A stretch of 64,000 bases of DNA from JBGQBN01 sp041494805 (lineage in GTDB: Bacteria > Acidobacteriota > Terriglobia > Terriglobales > Acidobacteriaceae): NCBI GenBank assembly GCA_041494805.1, contig JBGQBN010000004.1, forward strand, positions 1 to 64,000, in the 5' to 3' direction. Positions 7,198-14,912 of the stretch are shown here, in pieces. Every line of letters starts with the position of its first letter. Positions within the stretch are counted from its first letter, which is position 1. The translations under genes were made by a program, and so were the position numbers. The notes beneath the pieces were generated by a model that saw nothing but the letters and a program-made list of their open reading frames with translations, had not been told where the DNA came from and ran no database searches.

Positions 7198-7786
7198 TGT
7201 TCCGGTTGTGGATCAGGGAGAGGAATTCCGTTCTGGTCTCCTGTTCCTCGCGGAAACATCCCAGCATGGAGGAAGTCACCGCGGCGGAGTGCTGTTTCTC
7301 CACGCCGCGCATCATCATGCAAAGGTGGCGCGCCTCGATGACCACGCCCACGCCCTGGGGTTGGATGGCCTTCTGAATGGTTTCCGCGATCTGCGTGGTC
7401 AGGCGTTCCTGGATCTGCAGGCGGCGGGAGAACATTTCGATCAGGCGCGGAATCTTGCTCAACCCGACCACCTTGCCATTGGGGATGTAGGCGACGTGGA
7501 CCTTCCCGAAGAATGGCAGCATGTGATGCTCGCACAGGCTGAACATCTCGATGTCTTTGACGATGACCATTTCGTCGTAGGTCACCGTGAAGAGGGCCTT
7601 CTTCAGCATCTCTTCAGGATCTTCCTTGTAGCCCTTGAGCAGAAATTCGTAGGCCCGGCGCACGCGATCGGGGGTGCGGGTGAGGCCTTCACGGGTGGGG
7701 TCTTCGCCCAGGCGGACGATCATTTCGCGCACCAGATCTTCGAAGCTGGCGCTGGTCAGCGTAGAACCTTCAGTTGCTGGATTCAT
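7187..7786 (-). CDS. folE: GTP cyclohydrolase I, FolE type
   Basis: 199 residues. Opens GTP to 7,8-dihydroneopterin triphosphate, first step of folate or tetrahydrobiopterin synthesis. Zinc ligands are present in LCEHHMLPFFGK and RHLCMMMRG, and GDPTREGLTRTPDRV is the standard N-terminal motif. I start at the ATG at 7784-7786; a longer frame runs 31 residues into a low-complexity AT-rich spacer and is not family sequence. The next gene overlaps its end. Upstream are two PTPS-like genes in the same orientation. Confidence 0.95.
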   Translation of the reverse strand: MNPATEGSTLTSASFEDLVREMIVRLGEDPTREGLTRTPDRVRRAYEFLLKGYKEDPEEMLKKALFTVTYDEMVIVKDIEMFSLCEHHMLPFFGKVHVAYIPNGKVVGLSKIPRLIEMFSRRLQIQERLTTQIAETIQKAIQPQGVGVVIEARHLCMMMRGVEKQHSAAVTSSMLGCFREEQETRTEFLSLIHNRNNGI

Positions 7787-7895
7787 GGCGGTTCCGATTG
7801 TTAAATTGAGTAATTGTGTAAGTTGGTAATTGGAAAAACCTGCGTTTTGTTGTTCCGAAATCTGGTCCCAATTACCCAATTACAAGATTACCGAA
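7787..7895. repeat. AT-rich spacer with repeated AATTACC/AATTACAA words
   Basis: Words such as CAATTACCCAATTACAAG and ATTACCGAATTACAAAATC follow one another here. Related words (ATTTGGTAATTGAGCAATT near 2320, CTAAATTACCCAATC near 4956) occur in other spacers of the window. A dispersed low-complexity intergenic repeat, not coding. Confidence 0.5.
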
Positions 7896-8318
7896 TTACA
7901 AAATCATCTCCTTCCCTCCGGCGTATTCGAACGAATTCATCATGGTTTCTTCCAGACGTATCTTTTCTAGATGCGCCTGCTTGAAGCCGCGCTGCAAGAT
8001 ATCGTGGATAGCGGTGCACAGATTTTCTGTGGTGGGCACGGATTCGGTGAATTCCCGCAGCGTGTTCAGATTCTGGTGATCGAAGCGCTGCAAGATTTCT
8101 TGCTCAACGAAGCCATCCAGATCCACCAGGTTGCAGACCATACCGGTGCTTTGGTCCACGGGGCCACTCACTGTCACCTCGAGGGCGTAGTTGTGACCGT
8201 GACCATACGGGTTGTTGCACTTCCCGTACGTGGCCGCATTCTCGTTGTCTGACATGGCATCGCTGTGCAGACGATGCGAAGCGGAGAACATATAGCGCCG
8301 GGTCAGGTGAGCTTTCAT
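7896..8318 (-). CDS. 6-pyruvoyl-tetrahydropterin synthase/QueD family protein, copy 2
   Basis: 140 residues, T-fold enzyme. The zinc histidines lie in FSASHRLH and GHGHNY. The catalytic Cys is in YGKCNNPYGHGHNYALEVTV, the Asp-His pair in RFDHQNLN, and the substrate-anchoring Glu in IRLEETMMN. VPTTENL is also conserved. Spacing and wording are closer to animal PTPS than to bacterial QueD. Its ATG overlaps the TGA of the upstream paralogue (ATGA), so the two are co-translated. No queC, queE or queF is visible nearby. Whether it makes pyruvoyl- or carboxy-tetrahydropterin cannot be told from sequence. Confidence 0.85.
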   Translation of the reverse strand: MKAHLTRRYMFSASHRLHSDAMSDNENAATYGKCNNPYGHGHNYALEVTVSGPVDQSTGMVCNLVDLDGFVEQEILQRFDHQNLNTLREFTESVPTTENLCTAIHDILQRGFKQAHLEKIRLEETMMNSFEYAGGKEMIL

Positions 8319-8725
8319 GCTTCTCCGTAGAAATCGACGAACAGGTCCGGGGTCTCGTACACGCGCACGCGATGCAGTTGTGCCGCGGTCAGCTTGGGCG
8401 CCAGGCGCTGCCAGATGGCGATGGCCAGGTTTTCAGTCGTCGGAATACGATTGAAAAACTCCGGGACCTCCTTGTTCAGGAAGCGGTGGTCCATGGCATC
8501 CAGCACTTCACGGTGCAGGATTTCCTTCAACTGTTTCAGGTCGACCACGAAGCCGGAGCGCGGGTTCACGTTGCCTTTCACTGTGACTTCCAGAGTGTAA
8601 TTGTGGCCGTGGCCGTTGGGGTTATTGCATTTCCCGAACATGCGCTGGTTCTCCTCCGGAGTGAAATCCGGATTGTGGTAATAGTGCGAGGCGGAGAATT
8701 CAGCTTTGCGTGTGAGATAGACCAT
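8315..8725 (-). CDS. 6-pyruvoyl-tetrahydropterin synthase/QueD family protein, copy 1
   Basis: 136 residues, paralogue of the next gene. Zinc His in FSASHYYH and GHGHNY; catalytic Cys in FGKCNNPNGHGHNYTLEVTV, which is almost the wording of vertebrate PTPS; Asp-His in AMDHRFLN; Glu in RVYETPD. IPTTENLAIAIW also matches the animal enzyme. The pair may form a heteromer or act on different substrates. It follows the glycosyltransferase gene by 15 bases in the same direction. Confidence 0.87.
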   Translation of the reverse strand: MVYLTRKAEFSASHYYHNPDFTPEENQRMFGKCNNPNGHGHNYTLEVTVKGNVNPRSGFVVDLKQLKEILHREVLDAMDHRFLNKEVPEFFNRIPTTENLAIAIWQRLAPKLTAAQLHRVRVYETPDLFVDFYGEA

Positions 8726-8740
8726 TCCTTACCCCAGGGG

Positions 8741-9859
8741 CTACAGCCCAAATTTCTTTTCCTGTGCCAGCGCCGGCCTGAAGGCCGGTTCTTCCACGGC
8801 AATTCCCGCCGCCAGGGGTGGCTCGGTTTCTCGCCGGGAAGAACTGTAGATCCTTCCTTTCCAGCTCACCGTTCCCTTCCTGTAAGAGAGTCGGGAACGC
8901 CGCAAGAGATACGAAAATATGGGCAGCCCGATCAGCGCCAGAGCGTTCGCATTCCAGGAAAAATGTGCCTTGCGGATTCGCCTGAGGAAAAAGAACGCCA
9001 AGACCGCGGCCACCACCGCCCCGGCAGCCGCTGGTTGCACCCGGCCGCGCCCGCCTTCGACGATGGCCACGGTGGCACTGCCCGTGATCAGCGCAAATTC
9101 CGTGAGCCGGAGCGCAGCTAGCCGGCCCGGAGAGGGAAACAACAGCACCAGGTTCTTGGTCCAGCCTTCCCGGAGCTGCGAGAAACTGCGGTACATTCTC
9201 GTGCTGACGGCGTCGCCGCCGAAGCGGAAAGAGATCTTGCGGCCGGATGCTTTCACCACCCGGGCCAGTGCGACATCCTCGAGCAGGTTCGTGGCGACGG
9301 CTGCGTGCCCGCCAACCGCATCGTAGGCCTCGCGCGAGATCAGCAGGTACTGGCCGTTGGCCGCCGCCGCAGGAGATGCGGGATCGCTCACTTGTGATGG
9401 CCGGTACGTAGCCGCCAGCTCAGCGAAGATCACTGGCATCACCGCTTTTTCGCCAAGGCCACGAACCTCCTGCTCAGGAGAATAAGAAAGTAAAGCTGCG
9501 CCGTGCTGTTTCGCCTCTGCCAGGCTGCGGGCCAGGGAACCCGGACGGTGTACGGTATCGGCGTCGGTGAAAAGGAGCCACTCCCCCCGGGCTTTTCTTA
9601 CCCCGGCCGTCATAGCATTATTCTTGCCCGTCCAGTTTTCTGGCAATTGCCCTGCTTCGACCACCTTCACCTGCGGAAAGGATTGTGCAATCTGCCGGGT
9701 ACGGTCGGTCGAGCCGTCGTCCACAACGATGATTTCCCAGCTCACGCCGCCTTGCGCTACCAGCGATGCCAGGCAAGCGCCAAGGCTCGCCTCTTCATTG
9801 CGCGCCGGCACGATGACTGAGACCACCGGCCTCTCCGCTACTGCAAATGGGGCCGTCAT
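8741..9859 (-). CDS. family 2 glycosyltransferase, membrane-associated
   Basis: 372 residues. GT-A core: SVIVPARNEEASLGACLASL, VVDDGSTD, LLFTDADTVH (metal-binding DxD region), then LLEDVALARVVKASG as the acceptor-side motif, followed by two or three hydrophobic segments near residues 250-310. LPENWTGKNNA is typical of the HpnB/CrtQ-like branch that glycosylates hopanoids or carotenoids; the acceptor here is unknown. The last 25 residues are encoded by a dispersed GGCCTGAAGGCC-type repeat and look like a later extension. First gene of the pterin operon; it may only share the transcript. Confidence 0.85.
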   Translation of the reverse strand: MTAPFAVAERPVVSVIVPARNEEASLGACLASLVAQGGVSWEIIVVDDGSTDRTRQIAQSFPQVKVVEAGQLPENWTGKNNAMTAGVRKARGEWLLFTDADTVHRPGSLARSLAEAKQHGAALLSYSPEQEVRGLGEKAVMPVIFAELAATYRPSQVSDPASPAAAANGQYLLISREAYDAVGGHAAVATNLLEDVALARVVKASGRKISFRFGGDAVSTRMYRSFSQLREGWTKNLVLLFPSPGRLAALRLTEFALITGSATVAIVEGGRGRVQPAAAGAVVAAVLAFFFLRRIRKAHFSWNANALALIGLPIFSYLLRRSRLSYRKGTVSWKGRIYSSSRRETEPPLAAGIAVEEPAFRPALAQEKKFGL

Positions 9860-9884
9860 AAGGCCAATTAGGTATTATAGCTTT

Positions 9885-10373
9885 GTGCGACGTGCCTCAG
9901 TTTTCCTCGGGCTCCTGACTCTGTTCTCGGTGGGATGCTACAGCGGCTCTCGTCCGCCACGCATCGGCACCACCGCACCTGACTTTACGGTGCAGGATGC
10001 CGACCGCAAAGTGACCCTCAGCCAGCTCCGGAGCAAGGTGGTGGTCTTGAATTTCTGGGCAACCTGGTGTCCGCCCTGCATCGATGAGATGCCTTCCCTG
10101 CTCCAGATGCAGCAACGGATGAAAGACAAAGGCGTGATCGTTCTCGCCGTGAGCTTGGATGCCGATGAGAATGCCTACCACAAATTCCTGAAGGATTACA
10201 AAGTGGATCTGCTGACCGTCCGGGACGCCGATCAGAAGAGTAACAATCTCTATGGCACTTTCAAGTTTCCTGAAACCTACATCATCGACCGCAGCGGAGT
10301 GGTGCGCCGCAAGTTTATTGGCGCGGTGGATTGGAACCAGCCCGAAATCGTGGATTTTCTGGGCAAGTTGTAG
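9885..10373 (+). CDS. TlpA/ResA-like thiol-disulfide oxidoreductase, exported
   Basis: 162 residues from the GTG at 9885, giving the signal VRRASVFLGLLTLFSVGC, probably a lipoprotein signal with the Cys at 18. Thioredoxin fold follows, with the redox motif WATWCPPCIDEMP and the FKFPETYIIDRSG cis-Pro loop. Such proteins reduce apocytochromes or sensor disulfides in the cell envelope. The open frame extends 106 codons further upstream but overlaps the divergent glycosyltransferase. TATTAT stands six bases before the GTG and there is no ribosome site, so the mRNA may be leaderless. Confidence 0.88.
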   Translation: MRRASVFLGLLTLFSVGCYSGSRPPRIGTTAPDFTVQDADRKVTLSQLRSKVVVLNFWATWCPPCIDEMPSLLQMQQRMKDKGVIVLAVSLDADENAYHKFLKDYKVDLLTVRDADQKSNNLYGTFKFPETYIIDRSGVVRRKFIGAVDWNQPEIVDFLGKL

Positions 10374-10379
10374 CTGGAA

Positions 10380-10425
10380 GAAACCGGCCACGGATTTTCG
10401 CGGATTTACAGGGATCAGAATTTGG
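10380..10425. repeat. dispersed 'CCGGCCACGGATTT' repeat
   Basis: AACCGGCCACGGATTTTCGC continues as GGATTTACAGGGATCAGAAT. A second copy of the same theme is at 60901-60945. Non-coding, between convergent genes. Confidence 0.55.
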
Positions 10426-10447
10426 AGTTTGATCGGATCGGTTGTAG

Positions 10448-12643
10448 CTACTGGATCCTTAGGGCTAAGGCTTTGTCGAGTGTAGGTTGGGGGTTGCGGC
10501 GAAGCTCTGCGGCCTTACCCGCCAGTTTCTTCTCCATCTCTTGCCGGGCGGTCACAATAGGCTTGAATTCCGGCGTGTCACGGAATGGCTTCATGAGAGC
10601 TTCCGATTTCAGCAGGCAGGCATAGGCCAGGCGTGGGGACAATCCTGCGTCCCGCAAGAAAAGGCCATAGTTGTACCAGTCGGCGGCCTCGCTGCGGCGG
10701 TCATCTACGGCACTGTCGAGCTGGAGAGCATTCTGGTACAGGCGCAGCGCGCCCGCTGTCTTGCCTTGCCCCGCCTCGACTTCAGCCTCCCCAATGCTGG
10801 CAAAGCTCTCCAGCTTCTTGTCACCGATCTGCGCGGCAATTTGCTGGGCCAGTTCGTAAGACTGTTCCGCCGGTTGCGGATGATTTGCCCGTAACTGGCA
10901 CTGCGCTAGCCGCAGCACGATGGCGATCAGCTCCGCAGCGCGAGGACGCTCTTGCGTGCCCGCCTGTGCCGCCTGGTCCAGAAAAGCCACGTAGTGCGGG
11001 ATGGCGGCATCGGCCTTCCCTTCCCGGTCCAGTTCGCCGGCCAGATACAGATGGGCGCGCATCTGGGACGGGTCAAGCCTAAGCGCATGGTTCCAGCTAT
11101 CCAGGGCTTCCTCAGGATGGCCGAATTGGTTGGCCAGGATGCCGTGGTTCAAAAGCAGGTTGGCATCTTTGGGCGTGTGCCGCAGCGACTGGCTGGTGAG
11201 TTTGTAGGCCTCGTCGAAATGTTTCTGGCCAATCAGGTACTGGAGCAGAGCATTGCGGGGCGCCGGATCGGCGGGATTGGCGCGGACGCCGCGCTGCCAG
11301 GCAGCGACTGCTTCCTGAACCCTTCCAGCTTCGAGTTCTTTGCGGCCGAGGCGCATCTGCAGGGAGCTGTCAAAAGAATCGAGCGCTGCGGCGCGTTGCA
11401 GATCGGCGAGACTGTCTCCGTGCAAGGCGAAGTAGTAGCGCACCTGATCGACGGTGCCCAAGGTCAGCAGCAGCAGGGCTGTCCCAACACGCAGCCCGTG
11501 TGCGCCGGAAGAGTTTCCCGCCAACCAGCGCATTCCAGCTGCCACGCGGCTGCCGGCTTCAACCGTGGCGCTCGACAGCCGTTCCTTGGAATTCAGCAGC
11601 AGGGCGGCAATGCGGCCGTCACGCAGCTTCCAGATGGCGCCATCAAGGATGAAATGATGAATGTTCACCAGCGCGGTGAAAATCAGGAAGCTGGCGGTGA
11701 AATCGTAATGAAACAGCCGGCTGGCCAGCCATGGACCAGGAACGAAGAGCGCGATTCCTCCCGCGATGAGAACGCCGAAATAAGCAAACGGACGCCACCG
11801 GCCGGCGTTCTGCGCAGCGGCTTCACGCCGGGCATAGTAGCTGGTGATCCAGAGGTACTGGGCCGAGTGCATGACCGCCAGTACCCCGGTGCTGTAGCGG
11901 CTTTGTGGAATTCGCAGGCCCTCACCCAGAGACAACGCAGTAGGCAACAAAAACCAAACAAATTGCGTCGAGAACAAAGTCAAAGACGGCAATAACCGGC
12001 GCCAGCCGACTTGTTCCCCGAATCGTGACAGACCGAATGCGGAGCAGATAACAAATCCGACCGCCAGGGGCAGCAACGCCAGTGAGCTCACCCTGCCCGG
12101 GATTCCGAGTGAGATGAAGAGTGAGTCGTTCGACGGGCCGGTGTGAAAACCTAGAAACAGGATCAGATACGAAACCAGGAATGCAGAGTACAGGGCGCGG
12201 CGCTCGGCGGTGGAAGGCTGTACCCCGGCCCGGCGAGCGAACATCATAAATAATCCATAGTTCTGTCCGCTGTAGTGCCAGGGGCTCCAGGTGAGATAGA
12301 GGGTGAATATCCACGGCAGAGCGCGGAACCAGAAATGGGACAGCACCAGAGTCAGCGCGATCAGTGCGGTGATATGCACCGTAAAGATACGGTACTTTTG
12401 GAAATCTTCTGCGCTGTGGTAAGCGCGATAAATCGTCGCCATGTAGTGCGGGTAGTTGAAGAAAAGAGCCAGGCCATAAAAGGCCACGGACCACGCCAAA
12501 GTGCTCGCACTCGCGGCGAAATAGGTAAACAACAGCAGGGGTACCGACCACGCGCCGCAACCCACGATCAGATCGAGCCAGGGATTGTAGATCCACAGCG
12601 GAGTGCTGGTCTGGAGGCTGAGTTGGTTAGTCGGTTTGGCCAT
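10448..12643 (-). CDS. polytopic membrane protein with C-terminal TPR domain
   Basis: 731 residues. The first about 370 form ten or more membrane helices; the rest is helical repeat matching TPR units (for example AAAWQRGVRANPADPAPRNALL and ALDSWNHALRLDPSQMRAHL). Histidines cluster in the membrane part: NYPHYMATIYRAYH, SPWHYSGQNYG, VMHSAQYLW and NIHHFILDGAIWK. This pattern could hold metal or haem, but I do not recognise the family with certainty. It may be an envelope scaffold or enzyme with a periplasmic or cytoplasmic TPR partner-binding tail. Alone on its transcript. Confidence 0.75.
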   Translation of the reverse strand: MAKPTNQLSLQTSTPLWIYNPWLDLIVGCGAWSVPLLLFTYFAASASTLAWSVAFYGLALFFNYPHYMATIYRAYHSAEDFQKYRIFTVHITALIALTLVLSHFWFRALPWIFTLYLTWSPWHYSGQNYGLFMMFARRAGVQPSTAERRALYSAFLVSYLILFLGFHTGPSNDSLFISLGIPGRVSSLALLPLAVGFVICSAFGLSRFGEQVGWRRLLPSLTLFSTQFVWFLLPTALSLGEGLRIPQSRYSTGVLAVMHSAQYLWITSYYARREAAAQNAGRWRPFAYFGVLIAGGIALFVPGPWLASRLFHYDFTASFLIFTALVNIHHFILDGAIWKLRDGRIAALLLNSKERLSSATVEAGSRVAAGMRWLAGNSSGAHGLRVGTALLLLTLGTVDQVRYYFALHGDSLADLQRAAALDSFDSSLQMRLGRKELEAGRVQEAVAAWQRGVRANPADPAPRNALLQYLIGQKHFDEAYKLTSQSLRHTPKDANLLLNHGILANQFGHPEEALDSWNHALRLDPSQMRAHLYLAGELDREGKADAAIPHYVAFLDQAAQAGTQERPRAAELIAIVLRLAQCQLRANHPQPAEQSYELAQQIAAQIGDKKLESFASIGEAEVEAGQGKTAGALRLYQNALQLDSAVDDRRSEAADWYNYGLFLRDAGLSPRLAYACLLKSEALMKPFRDTPEFKPIVTARQEMEKKLAGKAAELRRNPQPTLDKALALRIQ

Positions 12644-12748
12644 TTACGCGGTGGAGGAACGTGGGCACAACCCAGCTCCACCTGCGCGGATTATAAGTGG
12701 GCACCTACTAGTGTCGGCGTACTCAGAAGGGTTCGGCTGAAAGTAACC

Positions 12749-12810
12749 ATGACTGCCAAGTCATGACTGCCGAATTGTGTCTGCTGAACTGTGTCTGCTG
12801 AACTGTGGCT
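12749..12810. repeat. 14-bp tandem repeat, about four units
   Basis: Units ATGACTGCCAAGTC (12749), ATGACTGCCGAATT (12763), GTGTCTGCTGAACT (12777), GTGTCTGCTGAACT (12791) and a partial GTGGCT. The last two full units are identical. It lies in the spacer between the TPR protein and the tetR 3' end. Confidence 0.8.
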
Positions 12811-12835
12811 TAGGAGTTCTGGCTTCCGATTTTAA

Positions 12836-13402
12836 CTAGCGCCGGTTCGAATTGGGCCGGTGCGATCCATCGGAGATCAGCTGCTCGAAGGTTGTCAGGC
12901 AGGAGCGTCGCAGTTGTTTGCTGAGCCGCTGGTCAGCTTTGCCCGCAACCAAAAGCGTGGCAGTCCCGTGCAACAGTGCCCACAAAGCCAGTGCCAGGTC
13001 GGCGTGCTCCTGGGGAGAGCCCCCTAAGCGCGCGGCCACGCTCTGTTTCATCAATTCAAAGGAAGGCCTCGGTTCGTGATGCCAGGCGCGGCCGCCCAGG
13101 CCTGTAAACAGGAGCTCGTACTCACTGGGATGCTTCATGGCGAACTCGAGGTACTGCTGACAAGCCTGGGCGGGGGAACGCGTGGGACGAAGCGCTGCGA
13201 ACAGGCTCAGCTCCGCCTGCTGGCGCAAAGCCCGGAGAATGTCCCGCTTATTCTGGAAGCGCTGGTACACCGTGGGGGTGGTGGTGGCGGCCAGCTTGGC
13301 CACGGCCCGCATGGTCAGGGACTTTTCTCCTCCCCGGTTCCAAAGTTTGCGGGCTGCATCCAGGATGCGTTTTTCCAGCAGCGGGTCCGCTTCTCGTGGC
13401 AT
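12836..13402 (-). CDS. TetR-family transcriptional regulator
   Basis: 188 residues. N-terminal HTH: ILDAARKLWNRGGEKSLTMRAVAKLA then TTTPTVYQRFQNKRDILRAL, the standard TetR DNA-binding domain; the C-terminal ligand domain resembles the WHG type (HPSEYELLFTGLG). It is divergent from the 87-residue gene at 13538, and a perfect palindrome lies between them. Local repressor of itself and perhaps of that neighbour; the ligand is unknown. Confidence 0.92.
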   Translation of the reverse strand: MPREADPLLEKRILDAARKLWNRGGEKSLTMRAVAKLAATTTPTVYQRFQNKRDILRALRQQAELSLFAALRPTRSPAQACQQYLEFAMKHPSEYELLFTGLGGRAWHHEPRPSFELMKQSVAARLGGSPQEHADLALALWALLHGTATLLVAGKADQRLSKQLRRSCLTTFEQLISDGSHRPNSNRR

Positions 13403-13457
13403 GTCCAGCCTCCCGGGGATCGCGCCTCAGATAACTTTGACGATGTATAACTAACAA

Positions 13458-13472
13458 TGTATTATCAATACA
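13458..13472. promoter_or_regulatory. palindrome TGTATT-ATC-AATACA, candidate TetR operator
   Basis: Perfect 6-bp arms around a 3-base centre, located between the tetR start (13402) and the divergent gene (13538). TetR-family regulators usually bind such palindromes near their own promoter. A related half-site, GTATAA, lies at 13445-13450. Confidence 0.6.
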
Positions 13473-13537
13473 GGCCCAGTATACCCCCAGCAGTGCAACC
13501 ATGCCAGCTGGAACTTTAATTCAGGAGTTGCCGTTCA

Positions 13538-13801
13538 ATGTTTTCCTGGGATGATCCCAAAGATCGCGCCACAATCGTCCGCCTCACCGCGGACCTGCGC
13601 ACCGTCGAAGTCGAGCTGCTGAGTGCCATGTGCGCCGCCGACCGGCTTCGGTTGCATTATTCCACTGAAGACATCGCCCGCTTCGGCGAGAGGCACATCC
13701 TGCAAAAAGCCATTTCCGCGGTGGAATCCCTGAGCAGTTACTTTTCCTCGATCGCCAGGAAGGTGCAGTCCATGCCGTCCGGCGAAAAGCTGCACGAGTA
13801 G
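13538..13801 (+). CDS. hypothetical small helical protein
   Basis: 87 residues with a good AGGAG ribosome site seven bases before the ATG. No membrane segment or motif recognised; it is likely all-helical (AILxKAISAVESLSSYFSSIARKV-like pattern near residues 50-75). It faces away from tetR across the palindromic site and is followed after 49 bases by thiO, so it may be the TetR target. Confidence 0.6.
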   Translation: MFSWDDPKDRATIVRLTADLRTVEVELLSAMCAADRLRLHYSTEDIARFGERHILQKAISAVESLSSYFSSIARKVQSMPSGEKLHE

Positions 13802-13850
13802 AATCGCTCCCGCCTGCGCTTCGCAGCTCCGGGTCTTCTACAATGCCAGG

Positions 13851-14912
13851 GTGAAGACTTGGGACGTCATCATCGCCGGTGCCGGGATCATCGGCCTGTC
13901 ACTTTCGATTGCCTTGCGCAAACGCGGGGCGACGGTCCTGGTGGTGGAGCGAGGAGAACCCGGCCGCGAGGCCTCGTACGCTGCCGCCGGCATGTTATGC
14001 GACTTCGCGGCCGAAACTCCGCCCGCGTTGCAGCCCCTGGCCACCGCTAGCGCCCGCATGTATCCCGAGTTTGTCCACGAATTGCAGGATGAGTCGGGAT
14101 TCGACGTTGACCTGCGCGACCAAGGCACGCTTTTCTTCCCTTCCTCAGAGCACGTCCACGAAAACCGCGGGGTCGCGGCCGGGAGCGTGCTCCCCGCTTC
14201 CCTGGCGGAACTCGAGTCGGCGCTGGCCGATCGGGAAAGACCAGCGATCTATCTGAAGGAACGCAGCGTGGATCCCCGCGCGTTGGCTACGGCTGCCCTG
14301 AAGGCAGCGAAGCATCGCGGGGTGGACATTGCATCCGGAACCACGGTAACTGCGGTCCTGCTCTCGAACGGGCGCGTGACCGGCATTAGCAGCGACAGGA
14401 CAACGTATCACGCTCCCACAGTCGTGAATTGCGCCGGGGCCTGGGCGGGCCAGTTGTTGCCACATCGTTTTCCCACCCGCCCGGTGAAGGGGCAAATCCT
14501 CTCCGTGGTCGGCGCTCCCGTGTTGCGTCACGTGATTCGCGCGCCAGAAGTGTACCTGGTACCGCGTAGCGACGGACGAATCCTGATTGGCGCTACGGTA
14601 GAAGAAGCGGGATACGACAAGCGCACCGACGCCGACACTATCCGTCGCATGCACCAAGCGGCGATTCAACTGATTCCTGCCTTGAGCCAGGCACGCGTGC
14701 TCGAGGCCTGGGCGGGACTGCGTCCGGGGACTCCGGATAATCTGCCTATCCTCGGCGCCACTGCGACGCCGGGATACTTCGTAGCGACAGGGCATTTCCG
14801 CGATGGAATCCTGCTCACTCCCGTCACCGCGCACGTGATGGCTCAGGTGGTCACCGGGGTAAAACCCGAGTACGATATCGAGGCGTTTTCTGCGGGACGC
14901 TTCCAAGCCTGA
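13851..14912 (+). CDS. thiO: glycine oxidase ThiO-like FAD-dependent amine oxidase
   Basis: 353 residues from a GTG. FAD-binding GAGIIGLSLSIALRKRGATVLVVE, and the DAO-family body with EASYAAAGMLCD, VNCAGAWAG, KGQILSV, YLVPRSDGRILIGATVEEAGYD, and the C-terminal AGLRPGTPDNLPILG. ThiO oxidises glycine to iminoglycine for the thiazole of thiamine. No thiS or thiG is adjacent, so another small-amine substrate remains possible. TACAAT lies six bases before the GTG with no ribosome site. The next gene overlaps its stop by one base. Confidence 0.85.
   Translation: MKTWDVIIAGAGIIGLSLSIALRKRGATVLVVERGEPGREASYAAAGMLCDFAAETPPALQPLATASARMYPEFVHELQDESGFDVDLRDQGTLFFPSSEHVHENRGVAAGSVLPASLAELESALADRERPAIYLKERSVDPRALATAALKAAKHRGVDIASGTTVTAVLLSNGRVTGISSDRTTYHAPTVVNCAGAWAGQLLPHRFPTRPVKGQILSVVGAPVLRHVIRAPEVYLVPRSDGRILIGATVEEAGYDKRTDADTIRRMHQAAIQLIPALSQARVLEAWAGLRPGTPDNLPILGATATPGYFVATGHFRDGILLTPVTAHVMAQVVTGVKPEYDIEAFSAGRFQA

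Noticed and set aside
7787..7879. N-terminal extension of FolE
   Set aside because: Encoded by a repetitive AATTACC spacer and not part of the enzyme family.
12749..12810. CRISPR array
   Set aside because: The 14-bp units are contiguous without spacers; no cas gene is in the window and no other spaced repeats were seen.
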